In this document: piece after piece, positions 59,134 through 64,000 of the stretch
How positions within the stretch are numbered: the first letter of the stretch is position 1
Layout of the letters: every line of letters starts with the position of its first letter
Position numbers and translations under genes: made by a program
Notes under the pieces: generated by a model
What the model saw: only the letters and a program-made list of their open reading frames with translations
Databases searched by the model: none
Told to the model about the DNA's origin: nothing
Assembly (NCBI GenBank): GCA_021234155.1
Contig: JAJEKV010000021.1
Span: 14,941,760-15,005,759, forward strand
Length of the DNA stretch: 64,000 nt
Direction of reading: 5' to 3'
DNA from: Isoetes taiwanensis
Lineage: Eukaryota; Streptophyta; Lycopodiopsida; Isoetales; Isoetaceae

Positions 59134-62100
59134 ATGGATCCGCTTTATGACATCGAGGGAGGCCATCTTCTGCCCAGGGCTCACTGGCCGGGCCATTTTC
59201 CCATCCCTCAGGTCCTGCCTCGGTCTCAGCCTCTACCCAAGCTGCAAACATTGCTCACAATCTCGCCCTCATCATCGTGGAGCCCATCACTCAACCTTTC
59301 AACCGCATTTTCATATACCCCTAACATGCCTACATCCATCATTCTTCAAAGCCATACTCTTCCTTCACAACCATCATCTTCCGTGGCACCTGATATCCAC
59401 ATCGCCTCGGCGCTACCCAGAATATCCTTCCCCTACGCTTTCCCATCGCCTTCCTTGCTACAACCTTACAGATCTCAAAACCAATGCTCCAAATATCCCG
59501 CTTTCAACCGCTAGCCACCCTTCATCAGGTCCTTCGTGCACTATGCCACATCCAACTCAACTTCAATATCCCTACTATATCGTTCTCGCCCAGCCCAAAG
59601 ACTTTCACATCTACCTTCGCATCTGAACCGAATTTTATCCCACCTTTGGCAACACTCTAAAGGCAAAACTGCTAGGACCAAAGTGCGCTCAGCCCACATG
59701 GAAGAATTTGAGGCTCTAGCTGTCCTAAATGGTCATGCGCGCAAATCTCTAAAACTTAAATTCCACATCTTTTCCACCACCCCCGCGGTTTCCTTCCCTC
59801 ATCAATGGCTCATGTCCAACAAAAGCCATTGAAAACAAGATCTGTCCAAAATGAGAACCGCCTGGCTCCCATTATGGGACTACTCTGATGATGATCAATC
59901 TCATCTCAAGCAACTCAATGAACTTCCAACAAGAGCCTACCTGAGTCTACCCGATTTTAAGTGATCGACTTCACATTCTCGCTAAGTAAGCTCAAGAAGT
60001 ACCCCCACTACGTACGATTTTTGGGTCCGGTTTCTCCAAGGACTTCCTCCAAATATTCGACTCATGACCTACCTGGCCCCAAGATCTTTGGAGCGTGCTA
60101 TCGACCTGTCAATCACTCAGCGTTTCTCCCGGTGGCGGTTCTTCAAGAGCTCCCGCTCATTCCACTCAATATGAAAACCCACAAACTACCGCTCACCTCA
60201 ACACGCTAATCCACCGCTACCAACTGTGCCATATTTGCAAATACCAAGGCCATTTGGCAAATGAGTGCAACTCCACCAATGGCCCGCCATCATAGTCGGC
60301 GCAACATGTGCAATCATCATGCTACCTAAGAGTGCACTCGCACTCATCCCACACCGCTCCGCAACAAAAATGGTTTATCAAGTGCAAACCACACCCTCAA
60401 AGAATAACGCGACTATCAAGAAATTACCACTTCAAAGAACTCCACTCAACTCTATCACAAGAATGGGGAGCAAATCCACGGGATCCAAACCCCACGCCCC
60501 TTTTGATCCTTCTGGTGCTCGCTGTTATCAATCGGCCAAGAATGGGTCATACCACCACCGCGGTCCTCAACTCCACAAGTTCGGCATGCAAAATTTCCCG
60601 CACAAATCAAATTTCTGACATTCTACCCACTTACATGGGCTTTACCAACTCGGATTGCTAATGGCAAACAAGGCCCTGCGGACCGCCTAAGAAGCTACCA
60701 AGAGCCAAAGAATCAATTTATCAACCAGCTCCAAAGAACAACCTCAAATTGATCAACAAGCACAAGAGGAAATTTTTCAGCACTTAATCCTCCAACAAAT
60801 TAAATTGCTGGTTTAGTTTCACGCCGCACTGCTGCATCACGCCCTGATTCATTATTCAATGGTAATGCGAACCCGCCTTTCAAGTAGCTTTGACACCATT
60901 CCTCATGAGGACGGGGTAAAAAAAGGTTCACTTTGCACCGGACTTGGAGAAGCCTCATGCCACATGTCATGCCAAAGTTCGCCAAAGCATTTTGAACTCA
61001 TGCAGTCACCACACGCACATTGGCAAATGTCTGCCACCACCGTGAGCTCAACAAAGACAAGCTACCCCTTCCACATCCTCAACCTCCACGCCTCGACGAT
61101 CCCAATATCACGAGGTTGACTTACTCAAAGAAGCTGTTACTTCACTACCACGCACTCCAAAGCACTGAACCCGGGCAGCATTCTTTTCTCTCATGTAAAG
61201 TTCTAGAACCTAAGAGGAGCCAGCCAAGATCAAAATTCCTTTAAGCTATAACCATTTTGAAACTCTCGTTCCGCTCATGACCGGGGCTATCAATTCCCAA
61301 CTGCTTTTAGCTTGGGTCGGGTTACCTCTTACACCTACCTGGCCCATGCCACTGGCAACCGCCAGTCAACCATGTTCAAATAGATGGAGGTAGCGCTAGC
61401 TCAATCTCATCACCTATTAAACTCCTCAAGAAACAAATGGCATCACACAACTCTTTCGCGCCCCATATGACATCAAATCGCTAAATGGCCATATCACACC
61501 TCAAGCATGCCACACCTCTTTCTTCACATCAACATCTATGATCTCCGGCTTCCTGCATGGAATTTGGAGTTTGGAAAGTCAGCGAAGATCCGTGTGACTA
61601 TGAAATGTTGGTCATTGCATCTTTTCTCCGGCCAGTAAAGAGTATCCATTATCGGGCCACTGACCAAATTAAGTCATCAATGATGGTCATCTCACGCTAC
61701 CATGGATCTGGTAAACCGGCAGATCATTTCGCTGACAATGCTTAACCCTCTCTCGCATACGCATTCAAGAAGTCGTAATATTTAGCCCGTAAGTTCAAAG
61801 CTCCACCCGAGTCTCTACTGGCCATCCCAATTCTAATATGTCGACATCCTGGGGAGAAATGACTCTTGATCAAAGACCGTGCCGTGGCCGCTTTGTTGAC
61901 CTTACCGGCTCGGTAAATTTAATCCAACGTTGATCACTTTTCAGATGCCGCACCTCCGAACTCCTCGCTGATGTACACGCCGCCATGAAGTAAACGCCCT
62001 CCTACTGATGAAACCGGAAGCAACCCCCTTTTCACCACGCAGTGCCAATGCGATCCTGCTATATGCTCCAACCTCCCGCATTACCATTGCCCGTGATAAT

Positions 62101-64000
62101 CAAGTAATACCCCATATTCGTGACTGTAAGTCGAGATTGTGATTTTCAACAATCAACCCGTCTCAAGATTGGCCAAAATCTTCCCGCCTCCTTATCGTGA
62201 ATAGGCCGGTTACTCAAAAATTCAAACACATTTTCACTGAGTCGGCGAGATCTTCGAATCAACAAAGCTTGGGGAACTCACCATTCCTACCAAAATCCGA
62301 TGCACGCACCGCTGTAAAGAACGACAACACTCCACTAACCCTAATTACCGTGGATCGCCATTACATGAAAACTTACAAAACTCCTCGGTTTGTGTTTGAT
62401 CTATGAGGTCAACATTCAATGGGTGAGCCCCATCGCCATCACTTCAAACACAATGGTAAGATCCTCAAGGCCTGTAGTGGGACTACTTCCGAACTCAACC
62501 AAAGCCACTTGAAAGCGCGATCATTTTCCACTTCCAGCCGCACTGTGTTCGAAGAGGTGGTCGGACATGAGATGTACCTTCATGGATGGTTTTCTCGGCT
62601 ACAATCGATCTCAATCAAAGAATCCGATCAACTCAAGACTACTTTCACCACCTCGTGGGCACTTTGGCCACAAGGTGGTTCCCTCCCTTTGATTATCAAA
62701 CTCTCCATCAACGCCTTCAACGACATCATGCCCCGCCATGATTTCCGCGCAGCTGAAAATCCCTTCTTGCAAAATTTTCAGCGATATTCTCTCGCTTCTA
62801 CGCTTCCATAATGTAATTACTGGATAAATTGGAACTCGCCTTCCGTAAATGATGAGTCCGCATTTAGCCCCAATCCCGAAATGCACCTTTAAGGCCACCT
62901 CCGTGTCTGTTAGGCCATGTTACAAGAAAGGTGTATCACCACGATCCCGCCATAAATCGGGCCAGGTGTCTAAGGCTCAAGTACCAAACAATATCAAGGA
63001 GACACTTTTCCGTGTAAGGTAAATTATTACCCACCTTCATACCGGACTAGCACTATCAAGTAGATCCCATTCATAAACTCATCGGGTGATCTAATCCACT
63101 GGGCTTGAATTCCTGTATGATGTCGCTTCAATAATAGCTTTTGCTTACTCGTGCACCTGCCTGTTCTCCTCAATGGGACAAGCCCTTTCACGCTCATGTA
63201 GATGTCCCCTGCCGCTTAGTTATTGAGCCGTTTCTTTCTCAAGAATATGATGCGACACCGACAAACTGAAATCGCCACGCTGCAAATTTAAAACTCCACT
63301 TCACGAGTTTAACTATTCTCGCTTACCTGAGCGAAGCTTTGGGTCTCATTTTCAGGTCCAACGCCTGGCCATATTCCGCTACCAACCGTTCTTTGTGGAC
63401 CACCAAGCACTCTCTATTTGATCAATAAGTCCACGCCACGCCAGACAGTTTTCGCTGGGTCCTTCTTCTCCAAGAATTTGCCTTTTGAAATCGCTCATAT
63501 GCTTAAATCTCATGTCAGTCCTCGGGATTATCTTTCACGATCCACACAGTAGGCGATCCTCAACCGAGTCTCAAAGACGCCTTTCCCGATGCCTACTTTT
63601 TAAAGAATCTACAACACCACATTGGTTCCATGATTTTCGCCGCCAGCATCTACCACAGTGCTCTTCCACCCTAAGACGCAGACGCTTCCTCGCGCCAGTT
63701 TACAATCCCGCCGCCATCAATTTCTCCGAGAGGTCCGTGACTACACCATGGTCAGCAGGATATCTCTACAAAGGGTAAGGACACCATCCTTCTCACCGTG
63801 GTTCTACCTCATGAAGTTCCGATATTGTTCGAGAAGTCATCAAGGGCTGTGGTGGTCATTTTCATGGTGACCACAAAGACGCAGTCCTTCTCACCGGGTA
63901 TTATTGGCCCATTTTTCAAAGATGCTCACGCCCACGCCCCTCGCGACGTGCAGACGCTTGCCGGGTGGGGACTTCACCTACCAAGTGACGTTTCCTTGAC
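59134..64000 (+). pseudogene. Degenerate Ty3/gypsy gag-pol, cut by window end
   Basis: Forward-strand domains in order: Pro-rich gag region, CCHC zinc knuckle LCHICKYQGHLANECN (60223-60270), a protease-like stretch with IDGGSASSISSPIKLLKK near 61380, RT near 62500-62720 (VVGHEMYLHGWFSRLQSI and ESDQLKTTFTTSW), RNase H near 63395 (FVDHQAL-type) with WVLLLQEFAF, and an integrase zinc-finger region near 63780-63960 (VLPHEVPILFEKS). Every domain is split by stops and frameshifts. Domain order RT-RNase H-integrase confirms gypsy. The 3' end lies beyond the window. Confidence 0.85.
60226..60268 (+). other. Gag CCHC zinc knuckle
   Basis: C-x2-C-x4-H-x4-C spacing is exact (CHICKYQGHLANEC), the nucleic-acid-binding knuckle of retrotransposon gag. 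It is the best preserved piece of this gypsy element's gag. Confidence 0.85.

Noticed and set aside
59134-59626. Overlapping 126- and 159-codon plus frames
   Set aside because: Low-complexity Pro/Ser sequence inside degenerate gypsy gag; not a host gene.

Overview
The window is nuclear DNA of a land plant. It contains intron-bearing genes with GT-AG splice sites, the plant-specific S1FA family, a lignin-type laccase and a nuclear-encoded plastid ribosomal protein. These sit among Ty1/copia, Ty3/gypsy, LINE, CACTA and MITE sequences typical of a large plant genome. I cannot fix the lineage from sequence alone; a fern, another seed-free vascular plant or a gymnosperm would all fit. All four recognisable host genes are on the minus strand.

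Layout: 1-2.4 kb holds diverged local repeats. S1FA is a two-exon gene at 3314-4355. From 4.4 to 9.3 kb there are short tandem repeats, a gypsy RNase H remnant and LTR-like fragments. A six-exon laccase gene (573 aa) lies at 9624-11804. From 12 to 20 kb there is a 140-bp MITE, a hairpin, microsatellites, two unrecognised exon-like segments and a sugar-transporter (STP) fragment. From 20.2 to 25.4 kb a broken copia element carries a 3.7-kb non-autonomous CACTA element with TAA target duplications. From 27.0 to 29.7 kb there is a DUF4283-like ORF, then a decayed HUH-endonuclease (Rep-like) gene resembling replitron-type transposons. Plastid ribosomal protein L15 occupies 31023-33380 in five exons. 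A LINE tail and another broken copia follow at 34.9-37.9 kb.

The main find is a long minus-strand gene at 42179-53285 that I read as the kinetochore scaffold KNL1 (Spc7/Spc105). It has an N-terminal RVSF PP1-docking site, a large array of MELT-like motifs, a coiled-coil region and a C-terminal RWD-type region. Nearly every MELT-like motif lies on its own short exon with phase 0 at both ends. A five-exon block was duplicated in tandem, introns included, at about 1.6 kb spacing. Some repeat units are frameshifted or have lost the motif, so the array appears to be both growing and decaying.

About 500 bp upstream of the KNL1 start lies a complete but degenerate copia element (53781-58327) with two LTRs, a Met-tRNA-like primer site and ATGGT target duplications. 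The remaining sequence, to 64 kb, is a degenerate gypsy element with gag zinc knuckle, reverse transcriptase, RNase H and integrase remnants; the window end cuts it off.

The host genes serve unrelated functions: chromosome segregation, plastid translation, cell-wall phenolics, and a small putative DNA-binding protein. No operon-like logic links them.
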